Positions 1 to 7,881 of a stretch of 64,000 nt of DNA are shown here, piece after piece. The notes beneath the pieces are model-generated. The model searched no databases and had not been told where the DNA came from. It saw nothing but the letters and a program-made list of their open reading frames with translations. Every line of letters begins with the position of its first letter. Positions within the stretch are counted from its first letter, which is position 1. Source of the stretch: Spongiactinospora rosea (GTDB lineage: Bacteria > Actinomycetota > Actinomycetes > Streptosporangiales > Streptosporangiaceae); contig NZ_QMEY01000010.1 of the NCBI RefSeq assembly GCF_003315795.1, forward strand, positions 62,001-126,000, in the 5' to 3' direction. The position numbers and the translations under genes are program-made.

Positions 1-742
1 GCTGCCCGAGGGCCTGCCCTGGTACGCGGCGCTGCCTGTGATGTTCCTGGCGGCGGTGGCGGTCTCGGTCGCCGTCGCGATGGCCATGGAACGGCTGGCG
101 TACCGGCCGCTGCGCGGCGCGCACACGCTGGCCCCGCTGATCACCGCGCTGGGCGTGTCGATCCTGCTCCAGGAGGTCGTGCGGGTGTTCTACCCGGGCG
201 CGACCGCGCCGCTGGCCTTCCCCAGGGCCTTCCCTGACGGCAGCCTGGCCATCGGCCCGGTGACCGTGCTGTGGACGGGGGTGCTGGCCCTGACGGTCGC
301 CCCGCTGCTGGGCACGGCGGTCCATGTGTACGTCGAGCGTTCCCGGCTCGGCCGGGCCATGCGGGCCACCGCCCAGGACGCCGACGCCGCCCGCCTGATG
401 GGCATCGACACCGACCGGGTGACGCTGGCCACCTTCGTGATCGGCGGGGTGCTGGCCGGGGTGGGGGCGGTGCTCTACGGCATCCACTACACCCAGATCG
501 ACACCGCGATCGGGTTCCAGAACGGCATCTTCGCCTTCACCGCCGCCGTGCTCGGCGGCATCGGCAGCATCCGGGGGGCGATGCTGGGGGCGCTGTGCAT
601 CGGCCTGGTGAAGTCCCTGGCCGGGCAGTACGCCTGGGGCGGCGCCGCCTACGACTACGTGTGGGTGTTCGCGCTGCTCATCCTGGTGCTGATGTTCCGC
701 CCGCAGGGGTTCCTCGGCCGGCCGGAAAGGGTGCGCGCGTGA
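1..742 (+). CDS. livH: Branched-chain amino acid ABC transporter permease LivH (5' partial)
   Basis: Inner-membrane permease of a Liv/HAAT-type importer, pairing with LivM to form the channel for branched-chain amino acids or related solutes. The frame is open from base 2, so the true start lies before the window. Hydrophobic segments fill the visible 246 residues, and the Gly-rich stretch VLGGIGSIRGAMLGAL near the C-terminus is typical of LivH. The stop TGA overlaps the GTG of livM, which implies translational coupling in a livHMGF operon. The family is clear; the true substrate is unknown because no binding protein is visible. Confidence 0.93.
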   Translation, partial: LPEGLPWYAALPVMFLAAVAVSVAVAMAMERLAYRPLRGAHTLAPLITALGVSILLQEVVRVFYPGATAPLAFPRAFPDGSLAIGPVTVLWTGVLALTVAPLLGTAVHVYVERSRLGRAMRATAQDADAARLMGIDTDRVTLATFVIGGVLAGVGAVLYGIHYTQIDTAIGFQNGIFAFTAAVLGGIGSIRGAMLGALCIGLVKSLAGQYAWGGAAYDYVWVFALLILVLMFRPQGFLGRPERVRA

Positions 743-2283
743 CGGTCCTGGTCGACGCCTCCGAGGAAAAGCGCACGAGCCCGGCGCACTTTCGCCCTGA
801 CCCGCTCACCTGGGCGGGCGCGGCGCTGGTGGTGGTGGCCGCGCTGTTGCCGTGGGCGTCCCACGTACTGCCCGGCGGGGCCTACCCCGACCGGGCCACC
901 TTGCAGTTCTTCGACGCTCCGCACCTGGTCACGGGCTTCCGGCTGCATCTGGTGCTGCTGGGCCTGGCCGGTCTGGCGGGCCGGGCCCGCAGGCCCGCGG
1001 GCATCGGGGCGATCGTCATCGCGGCGGTCCACCTGGCGTTCCTGATCGGGCTCGGGGCGCCGTCGGTGGGCGGGCCGGTCGCGCTGGTGGGCGGGGCGCT
1101 GCTGGTGTGGCGGCGGCCGGCCGTACCGGCCCTGTCGCTGCCCCTGCCCGGACGCCTCCCCGCCTGGGGGGCGCTGCTGGTCGCCTTCGCGGGCCTGCTC
1201 TGGCTGGTGTCACAGACCCTCACCGCGGGCGGGCAGAGCCGGGCCACCAACCCGTACGGCGGCGCGGAGTTCCTCGCGTTCTGCGGCTTCGCGTTCGCCC
1301 TGGTCGCGGTGCTTTCCGCGTACGGTGTCCTCCGCTGGCTCGCCGCCCTGACCCAGCGGCACCGGATCTTCGCGTTCACCGTCATGCTGGCCTGCGCGCT
1401 GCTGCTGCCGGTGACCGGCGCGGGCACCGGCTACTGGATGACCGTGGCCTCCACCATCGGCGTCTACGCGGCCACCGCCATCGGGCTCAACATCGTCGTC
1501 GGCCTGGCCGGGCTGCTCGACCTCGGCTACGTGGCCTTCCTCGGCATCGGCGCGTTCACCGCGGCGAACCTCGCGCACAGCGTCCCCTTCCCGGTCGCGG
1601 CACTCGCCGGGGCCGCCGTCGCGGGCGTCTTCGGCGTCGTGGTCGGCGCCCCCACGCTGCGCGTCCGCGGCGACTACCTGGCCATCGTGACGCTCGCGTT
1701 CGGCGAGATCTTCTTCCGGGCCGCGCAGAACGACATCGGCGGACTCACCGGCGGCGTCAACGCGATCCCCGGCATCCCGCCGATCACGCTGTTCGGGCAG
1801 GCGTTCAACCAGCCGGTCGGCGCGCTGCCCGGCGGGTTCCTGTACTACGGGCTGGCGGTGCTGATGGTGGCGGCGGCCATGGTCGTCCTGGTCAACCTCA
1901 AGAACAGCCGTACCGGGCGGGCCTGGGAGGCGATTCGGGAGGACGAGGACGTGGCCAGGGCCATGGGCGTACGCACCGGGCGGGCCAAGATCCTCGCCTT
2001 CCTGGTGGGCGCCACCATGGCGGGCCTGGCGGGCGCGGTCTTCGCGCACAAGCTGGGCACGGTCGGCTACGAGAGCTTCGACTTCAGCGAGTCCGTCACG
2101 CTGCTGGCCGCCGTCATCCTGGGCGGGATGGGCACCGTGCCCGGCGCGGTGGTGGGCGCGTCGCTGCTGTTCGTGCTGCCGGAGAAGCTGCGCGAGTTCA
2201 GCGACTACCGGCTGATGCTGTTCGGGCTCGCGCTCATCCTGATCATGCGGTTCCGGCCACGGGGGTTGGTGTCGTCGTCATGA
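739..2283 (+). CDS. livM: Branched-chain amino acid ABC transporter permease LivM, with long N-terminal extension
   Basis: Second permease of the Liv-type importer. The GTG start overlaps the livH stop (GTGA), giving 514 residues. The conserved LivM core starts only near residue 235 (GLNIVVGLAGLLDLGY) and ends with LGGMGTVPGAVVGA and MRFRPRGL. The first roughly 230 residues are an extra hydrophobic region with several likely membrane spans that a typical LivM of about 300-420 residues lacks or has in shorter form. An extended N-terminus is known in some actinobacterial LivM proteins; its role here is not evident. Its stop overlaps the livG start (ATGA). Confidence 0.92.
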   Translation: MTVLVDASEEKRTSPAHFRPDPLTWAGAALVVVAALLPWASHVLPGGAYPDRATLQFFDAPHLVTGFRLHLVLLGLAGLAGRARRPAGIGAIVIAAVHLAFLIGLGAPSVGGPVALVGGALLVWRRPAVPALSLPLPGRLPAWGALLVAFAGLLWLVSQTLTAGGQSRATNPYGGAEFLAFCGFAFALVAVLSAYGVLRWLAALTQRHRIFAFTVMLACALLLPVTGAGTGYWMTVASTIGVYAATAIGLNIVVGLAGLLDLGYVAFLGIGAFTAANLAHSVPFPVAALAGAAVAGVFGVVVGAPTLRVRGDYLAIVTLAFGEIFFRAAQNDIGGLTGGVNAIPGIPPITLFGQAFNQPVGALPGGFLYYGLAVLMVAAAMVVLVNLKNSRTGRAWEAIREDEDVARAMGVRTGRAKILAFLVGATMAGLAGAVFAHKLGTVGYESFDFSESVTLLAAVILGGMGTVPGAVVGASLLFVLPEKLREFSDYRLMLFGLALILIMRFRPRGLVSSS

Positions 2284-3038
2284 CCTTGATCGCGGAAAGC
2301 GTCTCCATGCGGTTCGGCGGGCTGGTGGCGCTGGAGGACGTCTCGCTCGCCGTACCCGGCACCGGCATCGTCGGCCTGATCGGCCCGAACGGCGCGGGCA
2401 AGACCACCCTGTTCAACTGCCTGACCGGCCTGTCCGCCCCCACCTCCGGGCGGATCGTGCTCGGCGGACGGCCCCTGCCCGCCGACCCCGCCGAGGCCAT
2501 GCGCGGCGGTGTGGCGCGGACCTTCCAGAACATCCGCCTTTTCGGTGAGATGTCAGTACTGGACAACGTCCTGGTGGGCCGGCACAGCCGGATCAAACAG
2601 TCGTTGCTCGGCGCTCTGGTACGCAGCCCCGGCTTCCGCCGCAGCGAGGCCGAGGCCGCCGAACGCGCCCGCGCCGAACTCACCTTCGTCGGACTCGACC
2701 CCGACGGCCGCCGCCCCGCCAGCAGCCTCTCCTACGGCGATCAGCGCCGGGTGGAGATCGCCAGGGCCCTGGCCGGGGACCCGGCGGTGCTCATGCTGGA
2801 CGAACCCACCGCGGGCATGAACGGCACCGAGACCGCCGCCATCGGCACCCTGATCCGCGGCATCCGCGACCGGGGGATCGCCGTGGTGGTGATCGAGCAC
2901 GACACCAAGTTCATCTTCTCCCTCTGTGACCACGTGTACGTGCTGGTGCGCGGGCGGATGCTGGTGGACGGCCCGCCCGCCGTCGTACGGGAGGACCCAC
3001 GGGTCATCGAGGCGTACCTGGGGACGGCCGCATGCTAG
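2280..3038 (+). CDS. livG: Branched-chain amino acid ABC transporter ATP-binding protein LivG
   Basis: Cytoplasmic ATPase of the Liv importer, 252 residues. Visible motifs are Walker A GPNGAGKTT, the LivG-type ARTFQNIRLF Q-loop, the signature LSYGDQRRVEIARAL, Walker B VLMLDEPTAGMN and switch His in VIEHD. The ATG overlaps the livM stop, and the gene overlaps livF by 7 bp. The signature reads LSYGDQ rather than LSGGQ, as is usual for LivG. It should form a heterodimer with LivF. Confidence 0.95.
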   Translation: MTLIAESVSMRFGGLVALEDVSLAVPGTGIVGLIGPNGAGKTTLFNCLTGLSAPTSGRIVLGGRPLPADPAEAMRGGVARTFQNIRLFGEMSVLDNVLVGRHSRIKQSLLGALVRSPGFRRSEAEAAERARAELTFVGLDPDGRRPASSLSYGDQRRVEIARALAGDPAVLMLDEPTAGMNGTETAAIGTLIRGIRDRGIAVVVIEHDTKFIFSLCDHVYVLVRGRMLVDGPPAVVREDPRVIEAYLGTAAC

Positions 3039-3730
3039 AGGTACACGGACTGTCGGTCGCGTACGGCGCCATCGAGGCGGTCAAGGACGTCAGCTTCACC
3101 GTCGCCGAAGGGCAGATCGTCTGCCTGGTCGGCGCGAACGGCGCGGGCAAGACCACCACCCTGCGCACGATCTCCGGCCTGCTCCGGCCTTCTCGCGGGG
3201 AGATCATCTTCCAGGGGCGGCCGATCCACCGGCTGCCCGCGCACGAAGTACTGGCCGCGGGCATCGCGCACTGTCCCGAGGGCCGCAGGCTGTTCTCCGG
3301 CCTCACCGTCGAGGAGAACCTGCTGCTCGGCGCCCACCTGCGCAGAGACCGCCAGATCGAGTCCGACCTGGCCCGCGTCTACGACCTCTTCCCGGTACTC
3401 GGCGAACGCCGCACCCAGCGGGCCGGGCTGTTCTCCGGCGGCGAGCAGCAGATGGTGGCCATCGGCCGGGCGATGATGGCCCGCCCGAAGCTGGTCATGT
3501 TCGACGAGCCCACCATGGGCCTGTCCCCGATCATGATCCAGCGCATCATGGACACCCTCGCCCTGCTCCGCGACCAGGGCACCACCATCCTCATGGTCGA
3601 ACAGAACGCCCTCGCGGCCCTCACCCTCGCCGACCACGGCCACGTCGTGGACCTCGGCCGCACCACCCTCCAAGGCCCCGGCGAGCACCTGCTCGCCGAC
3701 CCTCGCATCCGCGAGGCGTACCTCGGCTGA
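3032..3730 (+). CDS. livF: Branched-chain amino acid ABC transporter ATP-binding protein LivF
   Basis: Second ATPase of the Liv importer, 232 residues, the usual LivF length. Motifs: Walker A GANGAGKTTT, Q-loop region CPEGRRLFSGLTVEENL (diagnostic for LivF), signature FSGGEQQMVAIGRAM, Walker B LVMFDEPTMGLSP and MVEQN in place of the H-loop. It is the last gene of the operon and is followed after about 20 bp by a strong hairpin. Confidence 0.95.
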   Translation: MLEVHGLSVAYGAIEAVKDVSFTVAEGQIVCLVGANGAGKTTTLRTISGLLRPSRGEIIFQGRPIHRLPAHEVLAAGIAHCPEGRRLFSGLTVEENLLLGAHLRRDRQIESDLARVYDLFPVLGERRTQRAGLFSGGEQQMVAIGRAMMARPKLVMFDEPTMGLSPIMIQRIMDTLALLRDQGTTILMVEQNALAALTLADHGHVVDLGRTTLQGPGEHLLADPRIREAYLG

Positions 3731-3750
3731 CGCCGAGGCACGAGGGCTTC

Positions 3751-3785
3751 GCGCTCAGCGGGCCCGCCCCAGGCCCGCTGAGCGC
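3751..3785 (+). terminator. Hairpin terminator after livF
   Basis: A perfect 14-bp stem (3751-3764 with 3772-3785, arm GCGCTCAGCGGGCC) closes a 7-base loop 20 bp after the livF stop. No U-tract follows, which is common for actinobacterial terminators. Confidence 0.7.
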
Positions 3786-3800
3786 GCAAGCCCCACCTTC

Positions 3801-3839
3801 CGCGCTCCCGCGCGTAATCGCCTTCGCTTCGCTCAGCCG
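3801..3839 (+). repeat. 39-bp dispersed repeat, copy 1
   Basis: The 39 bases from CGCGCTCCCGCG to CGCTCAGCCG recur in inverted orientation at 6139-6177 with 37 of 39 identical. The two copies flank the 4111-6120 gene block. Confidence 0.75.
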
Positions 3840-4110
3840 TCTTCTCTAGGTCGGGCTTCGCCCGACGCTTGCGCCACCGACTTGATCACCATCATGCCCG
3901 GAGGAGTACGACAAACTGGGCGCGCCAATTTTCAGGACCGCGCGGCCCGACGTCTTCTCGCCGTCACGGCCCTTTCGGGCCGCCCCGCCTTCGGCAGAGG
4001 CCGCGCACCCGCGGCCCGCTGTTCCTGTCCGAACGCCGCCTGGTCCCGGCCCGCCGCCCCGCGGCCGCTGACCTCTCCGCACACCGGCCGCGCCCGTACC
4101 ACACGTCCCA

Positions 4111-4572
4111 TCAGCGCCAGGGCATGTGCTGGAGGCACCAGGTATTGCCGTCCGGGTCGGCGAAGTACGCGTAGAGCACGCCGCCGGAGTCTTCGATCTC
4201 GCTGATCTCGACGCCACGCTCGACGAGTTGAGCGCGGGATGCCTCGATGTCGGCTACCACGAGGTGCAGACCGCGCAGGGTTCCTGGGGGCATGTCGAGT
4301 GTGGGCAGGCCTTCGGCGAGGGTGATCGAGCATGCCGAACCGGGCGGAGTGAGTTGGACGATGCGGATACCGGGCTTCGGGTTGACGTCGACGTCGAGGC
4401 GGAACCCGAGTTGGTCCTGGTAGAAGGCTTTGGCCCGTTCGATGTCGGTGACCGGCACTGGCACGAGTTCCAGCAGCAGCGTGCCAGGGGGTACAGGCGG
4501 GTTGCCGGAGTCCTTGGGGATTTCCGCGAGGTCGGCCGGGATCTCGGTGACGGGGGCGGGTGCGTCGGTCAT
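4111..4572 (-). CDS. VOC family (glyoxalase/bleomycin-resistance-like) protein
   Basis: A 153-residue single-chain vicinal-oxygen-chelate protein. The two beta-alpha-beta halves are visible: ELVPVPVTDIERAKAFYQDQ opens the first, and YAYFADPDGNTWCLQ closes the second with the typical DPDGN turn. An N-terminal tail of about 30 residues precedes the domain. Its ATG overlaps the stop of the SRPBCC gene upstream (ATGA), so it is the last gene of an arsR-SRPBCC-VOC operon. Substrate cannot be read from sequence; such trios are common in actinomycetes. Confidence 0.87.
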   Translation of the reverse strand: MTDAPAPVTEIPADLAEIPKDSGNPPVPPGTLLLELVPVPVTDIERAKAFYQDQLGFRLDVDVNPKPGIRIVQLTPPGSACSITLAEGLPTLDMPPGTLRGLHLVVADIEASRAQLVERGVEISEIEDSGGVLYAYFADPDGNTWCLQHMPWR

Positions 4573-5087
4573 GGGTGGTGCCTTTCTTCGGGGAGGTGTG
4601 GTGACAGTGTGGTGAGTACGGCGGCGAGGCGGTCGTATCCTTCGCCGGCGCCGCGTCGCATGGGGCTGCGCACGACCATGTCGCGAATTTCGGGCGAGGA
4701 GTACTGCGCGGTGACGGTCATGGTGGTGTGTCCGTCTGCCTCGTCCAGAACGGTCGTGACCAGTGCCGCGCCGTCGGCCCAGTCACGGTGGATCTCGGTC
4801 TGTGTGAGGCGTACAGGCGGCACGACCTCACGGAACAGCCCGTGTTGTTCCATCTCCGAGCCGCCCGGCCCCGTTGAGACGAACCGCCAGACACCGCCTG
4901 GGCGTAGGTCGACCTCGCAAACGGTGAGCTGCCAGCCGCAGGCGCCGTGCCAGCGGCGGAGCAGTTCCGGCTCGGTGAGCGCGGCGAAGACCAGCGGCGC
5001 GGGAGCGGCGAAGGTCCGGGTGAGGACGAGGTCGGTGGCTCCGGACGCGACGACGTGCAGCCCGAGGCCGGGGTGCGGGGAGGTCAT
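4569..5087 (-). CDS. SRPBCC (AHSA1-type) domain protein
   Basis: A 172-residue START/Bet v1-fold protein of the Aha1-C/SRPBCC class. RTFAAPAPLVFAALTEPELLRRWHG and the DLRPGGVWRFV strand are typical. The frame stays open upstream, but the ATG at 5087 overlaps the arsR stop (ATGA) and gives the normal domain start. ArsR-SRPBCC pairs are widespread; the SRPBCC partner probably binds a small hydrophobic ligand. Function unknown. Confidence 0.88.
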   Translation of the reverse strand: MTSPHPGLGLHVVASGATDLVLTRTFAAPAPLVFAALTEPELLRRWHGACGWQLTVCEVDLRPGGVWRFVSTGPGGSEMEQHGLFREVVPPVRLTQTEIHRDWADGAALVTTVLDEADGHTTMTVTAQYSSPEIRDMVVRSPMRRGAGEGYDRLAAVLTTLSPHLPEERHHP

Positions 5088-5419
5088 GGTGTGCCGTCCT
5101 GCAGGTCGTTCAGCAGGGCATCCAGTCGCTGATAGCTCGCTTCCCAGTAGTCGCGGTAGTCGGCCAGCCAGTCTGTGGCCGCCTTGAGCGGCTCGGCCAC
5201 CAGCCGGCATGGCCGGCGTTGTGCGTCGCGGCCGCGGCTGATCAGGCCTGCCCGTTCGAGCACGCGCAGGTGTTTGGAGACGGCGGGCTGGCTCATCGCG
5301 AACGGCGCGGCCAGCTCGGTGACCGTGGCGTCACCGGCCGCGAGCCGGGCCAGGATGGCCCGTCGGGTGGGGTCGGCGAGCGCCGCGAACGTCGCGTTCA
5401 GCGTGTCGCTTGCAGCCAT
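5084..5419 (-). CDS. ArsR-family winged-helix repressor
   Basis: A 111-residue regulator: FAALADPTRRAILARL then a recognition-helix region MSQPAVSKHLRVLERAGLI. No metal-binding cysteine box is present, so it belongs to the metal-independent ArsR group that travels with SRPBCC genes. Two in-frame ATGs lie six bases apart; the inner one at 5419 is chosen because GGAGGG stands 8 bases before it. It heads the minus-strand operon and faces the reductase gene across about 90 bp. Confidence 0.88.
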   Translation of the reverse strand: MAASDTLNATFAALADPTRRAILARLAAGDATVTELAAPFAMSQPAVSKHLRVLERAGLISRGRDAQRRPCRLVAEPLKAATDWLADYRDYWEASYQRLDALLNDLQDGTP

Positions 5420-5508
5420 TTTCATAACCCTCCGGTTCCATAACCTGGTGGGTTTATATGTGCTAGTGTCCGGCTCTGTCAAGCTAGCGGATGCACTGGG
5501 GGGCAACC
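5420..5508. promoter_or_regulatory. Divergent promoter region with AACC-N-GGTTATG elements
   Basis: Between the arsR and reductase starts, the minus strand carries two tandem elements of the form AACC(N3-5)GGTTATG (about 5423-5453), the inner one overlapping the arsR ribosome binding site. Placement fits an ArsR autoregulatory operator; this is inference. Confidence 0.4.
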
Positions 5509-6120
5509 ATGGGAAAGGTCTTCACACAGGCGTCGGTCTCGCTGGACGGGTACATCTCCGGCCCCGGCCAGTCAGGCTTCGACAAACTGTTCGCCTGGTG
5601 CACGGCAGGCACCGTGGCCACGCCAACGGCCGATCCGGACCGGCTGACCTACCGCACCTCCGAGGCGACGGCCCGCTACCTGCGCGAACTCCAGGAGACG
5701 CTCGGAGCCTGTGTCGTCGGCCGGAACATGTTCGACCTCACCGCGGGCTGGGACGGGCGACACCCGAGCGGCGTACCGGTGTTCGTTGTCAGCCACCGCC
5801 CGCCACCATCCGACTGGGCGGCGACGACGCCGTTCACGTTCGTCAGTGACGGCGTGGAGAACGCGATCGCGCGGGCCCGCGAGGTGGCCGGGCATCGCGA
5901 CGTCGGCGTCGGTCCCGGCGGTACCGTGGCCGACGCGCTGAGGGCCGGCCTGCTCGACGAGTTGCGGATGGACGTCGTGCCAGTGGTACTCGGCGGCGGC
6001 ACACCTATGCTGGCCGGGCTCGACGCCACGGCACCGATCGGCTTCGAGCAGGCGGAGGTCATCGAGGGAATCGGTGTGACTCACATGATCTATCGCCGCA
6101 CGCTCCAAAGGCCGGTGTAA
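5509..6120 (+). CDS. Dihydrofolate reductase family protein (RibD C-terminal-like)
   Basis: A 203-residue NADPH-dependent reductase of the DHFR/RibD_C superfamily. VSLDGYISGPG near the N-terminus, GGTVADALRAGLLDEL in the middle and VVLGGGTPML after it are family hallmarks. The ATG at 5509 follows a GGGGGG ribosome binding site; an ATG 18 bases upstream is less well placed. Divergent from the ArsR operon and probably under the same control. Substrate unknown. Confidence 0.86.
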   Translation: MGKVFTQASVSLDGYISGPGQSGFDKLFAWCTAGTVATPTADPDRLTYRTSEATARYLRELQETLGACVVGRNMFDLTAGWDGRHPSGVPVFVVSHRPPPSDWAATTPFTFVSDGVENAIARAREVAGHRDVGVGPGGTVADALRAGLLDELRMDVVPVVLGGGTPMLAGLDATAPIGFEQAEVIEGIGVTHMIYRRTLQRPV

Positions 6121-6138
6121 TGCAAGAGAATGGAAACG

Positions 6139-6177
6139 CGGCTGAGCGGAGCGAAGGCGATTGCGCGCGGGAGCGCG
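6139..6177 (-). repeat. 39-bp dispersed repeat, copy 2 (inverted)
   Basis: Reverse complement of the 3801-3839 element with two mismatches, 19 bp after the reductase stop. Confidence 0.75.
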
Positions 6178-6195
6178 GCTTTTTGGTGTGTGGGG

Positions 6196-6236
6196 GGCGC
6201 GCCCGGGGGTCTTGTGCTGAATCCGCCGGGCGCGCC
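6196..6236. terminator. Bidirectional hairpin terminator
   Basis: An 11-bp perfect stem, GGCGCGCCCGG (6196-6206) with CCGGGCGCGCC (6226-6236), and a 19-base loop. It sits between the converging reductase gene and biosynthetic operon, so it can serve both. Confidence 0.6.
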
Positions 6237-6242
6237 GGCTGA

Positions 6243-7499
6243 TTACGTGTGGGGGCGTTCGTCTACTACGGGGAGGACTTTGCCGCTGCGGGGGTGGAGG
6301 GCCAAGGCCGACGGGTGGGTCCATTCGATGGACAACGGGTGGACGGTGCCGGCGGCGATGCTTTCGGGGTACATGGGCTTGGCGGCGTAGATGGCCTCGA
6401 TCAACTGGCCGGTCAGGGCGGTGGGGGGCTCTGAGGTGGAGGAGATGCGGAGGAGGAGGCCGTCGCGGCCGTTCCAGCGGCGTTGGACGAGTTGGAGTTG
6501 GGAGCCCGCCAGGGTGGGGGCGGCCTCGGTGAGGACCTTGCGGATGTCGGCGACGCCCATGGGGACGTTGGCCACCCGGGCGCCCTCGGTGGTACGGCCG
6601 ACGAGGCGGAACCTGCGGCACTCCGCGTCGGTCCACTCGGCGAGGTCGCCGACGGGGTAGCGGATGATGGGCATCAAAGTCCGGAACAGGTTGGTGACCA
6701 CGACCCGGCCGGGGCGGCCAGGCTCAGTGATCGGGGTGTCGGTGGCCTCGTCGATCAGTTCGACCACGGTGCGGTTGGGAAAGGCCTCGTGGACACGGAC
6801 GTCGCCGCCCGGGACCGGGCCGCCGATCAGGCCGCCGTCCACCGAGGCGTACCCCAGGGAGGCGATCGACGCCCGGGGGAACGCCTTGGCCAGTACCGGC
6901 CGCAGGTCGTCGAAGAGCAGGTCGCCCGCGAAGAGGAGGAGTTCCACTGAGTCGGCGGCTCCACCGTCGAGCGAAACCGCATCGGCCACCCGGGCGAGTT
7001 TGTTGGGGAGGCCGGCCAGGACGTTGATGCCGAGGGTGCCGATCAGGCCCGCGATGAAGTCGTCGGCCGCGTGCCCCGCGATCGGCAGCCGGACGTTCTC
7101 CACAGGCGCGTTGTGCAGCGAGTGCTCGATGTACAGAAACCCGCCGTACAGTTCCCCGGCCAGGAACAGGTTCGCCACCCGGTGCCCCGGCCGCAGCCCG
7201 GCCGCGACCATCCCCGCCCCGAAGGCCGTCACCGAGTCGGCGTGTTCGGTGCGGGTCCACGGGGAGAACTTCGGCGCGCCCGTCGTACCGCCCGAGGTGT
7301 AGATGGCGGCGTCGGTCAGCGGGCCGGTGAGCAGCCGGTTGTCCGGCCAGGTGTTGGCCGCCCAGAAGGCGGTCTGGTCGATGACCGGCAGGTCGGTCAG
7401 TTCGGCGACCCCCTGGGGGAGGTCGCGGTACAGCTCGCCGTAGAAGGGGGAGTTACGGCGGGCGAAGTCGATCAGTTCGCGTAGCGGTCGGGCGGGCAT
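6243..7499 (-). CDS. PaaK/EhpF-like adenylate-forming enzyme 1
   Basis: A 418-residue member of the phenylacetate-CoA ligase-like branch of the AMP-forming superfamily. The P-loop IYTSGGTTGAPKF is at about residues 66-78; RYPVGDLAEWTD and LVGRTTEGARV match the later adenylation motifs. FARRNSPFYGELYRDLP near the N-terminus is the usual PaaK opening. It is the last gene of the operon, starting 13 bp after the thioesterase stop with a GGAGG site. Homologues such as EhpF in phenazine pathways activate carboxylic acids. The substrate here is unknown. Confidence 0.85.
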   Translation of the reverse strand: MPARPLRELIDFARRNSPFYGELYRDLPQGVAELTDLPVIDQTAFWAANTWPDNRLLTGPLTDAAIYTSGGTTGAPKFSPWTRTEHADSVTAFGAGMVAAGLRPGHRVANLFLAGELYGGFLYIEHSLHNAPVENVRLPIAGHAADDFIAGLIGTLGINVLAGLPNKLARVADAVSLDGGAADSVELLLFAGDLLFDDLRPVLAKAFPRASIASLGYASVDGGLIGGPVPGGDVRVHEAFPNRTVVELIDEATDTPITEPGRPGRVVVTNLFRTLMPIIRYPVGDLAEWTDAECRRFRLVGRTTEGARVANVPMGVADIRKVLTEAAPTLAGSQLQLVQRRWNGRDGLLLRISSTSEPPTALTGQLIEAIYAAKPMYPESIAAGTVHPLSIEWTHPSALALHPRSGKVLPVVDERPHT

Positions 7500-7512
7500 G
7501 TGCCGCCTCCTT

Positions 7513-7881
7513 TCAGGAAACAGTGATGCTCTGGCCGCGGAACTCCGCGACGATCTGGCCGGACGGCCGCGACACGGTGACGTCGTACACGCCGTGCCTG
7601 CCGTACCTGACCCGTTCGGTGGCCTCGGCGACCAGCTCGTCGCCGGGCATGGCCGGGCGTACGAAGGTGACCTGGGCGCTCTGTGCCAGCGTCAAAGGAC
7701 CGTGACCATTACAGGCGTGGTCGAAGGCGGCGTCGGCGAGCAGGAACACGTACCCGCCATGGGCCATGCCGTGCCCGTTCACCATGTCCGCGGTGACCCG
7801 CATCCGCAGCCGCGAACGCCCCGGGCCGACGGACTCCACGGTGATGCCGAGCGTCCGGCAGGCCGCGTCGTTCCCGGTCAT
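7513..7881 (-). CDS. PaaI-like hotdog thioesterase
   Basis: A 122-residue acyl-CoA (or acyl-carrier) thioesterase of the PaaI group. NGHGMAHGGYVFLLADAAF carries the HGG and the catalytic acid in LAD. The true ATG (7881) overlaps the SDR stop; a longer open frame upstream has no start signal. It could release or edit an intermediate bound to the nearby carrier protein or to CoA. Confidence 0.87.
   Translation of the reverse strand: MTGNDAACRTLGITVESVGPGRSRLRMRVTADMVNGHGMAHGGYVFLLADAAFDHACNGHGPLTLAQSAQVTFVRPAMPGDELVAEATERVRYGRHGVYDVTVSRPSGQIVAEFRGQSITVS

Larger units (their letters stand above)
3731..4110. other. Non-coding gap with hairpins and a dispersed repeat
   Basis: No credible gene. 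It holds the livF terminator, a small GTCGGGC/GCCCGAC hairpin at 3850-3866 and one copy of a 39-bp repeat at 3801-3839. Open frames here are GC-rich artefacts without ribosome binding sites. Confidence 0.6.

Noticed and set aside
271..738. Upstream open extension of the livM frame and long mirror frames over the whole liv operon
   Set aside because: High GC keeps all frames open; the GTG at 739 overlapping the livH stop gives the natural start, and mirror frames show Arg/Pro/Ala-rich nonsense.
3846..4333. Several overlapping open frames between livF and the VOC gene
   Set aside because: No ribosome binding sites, no family-like sequence, and they overlap hairpins and a dispersed repeat.
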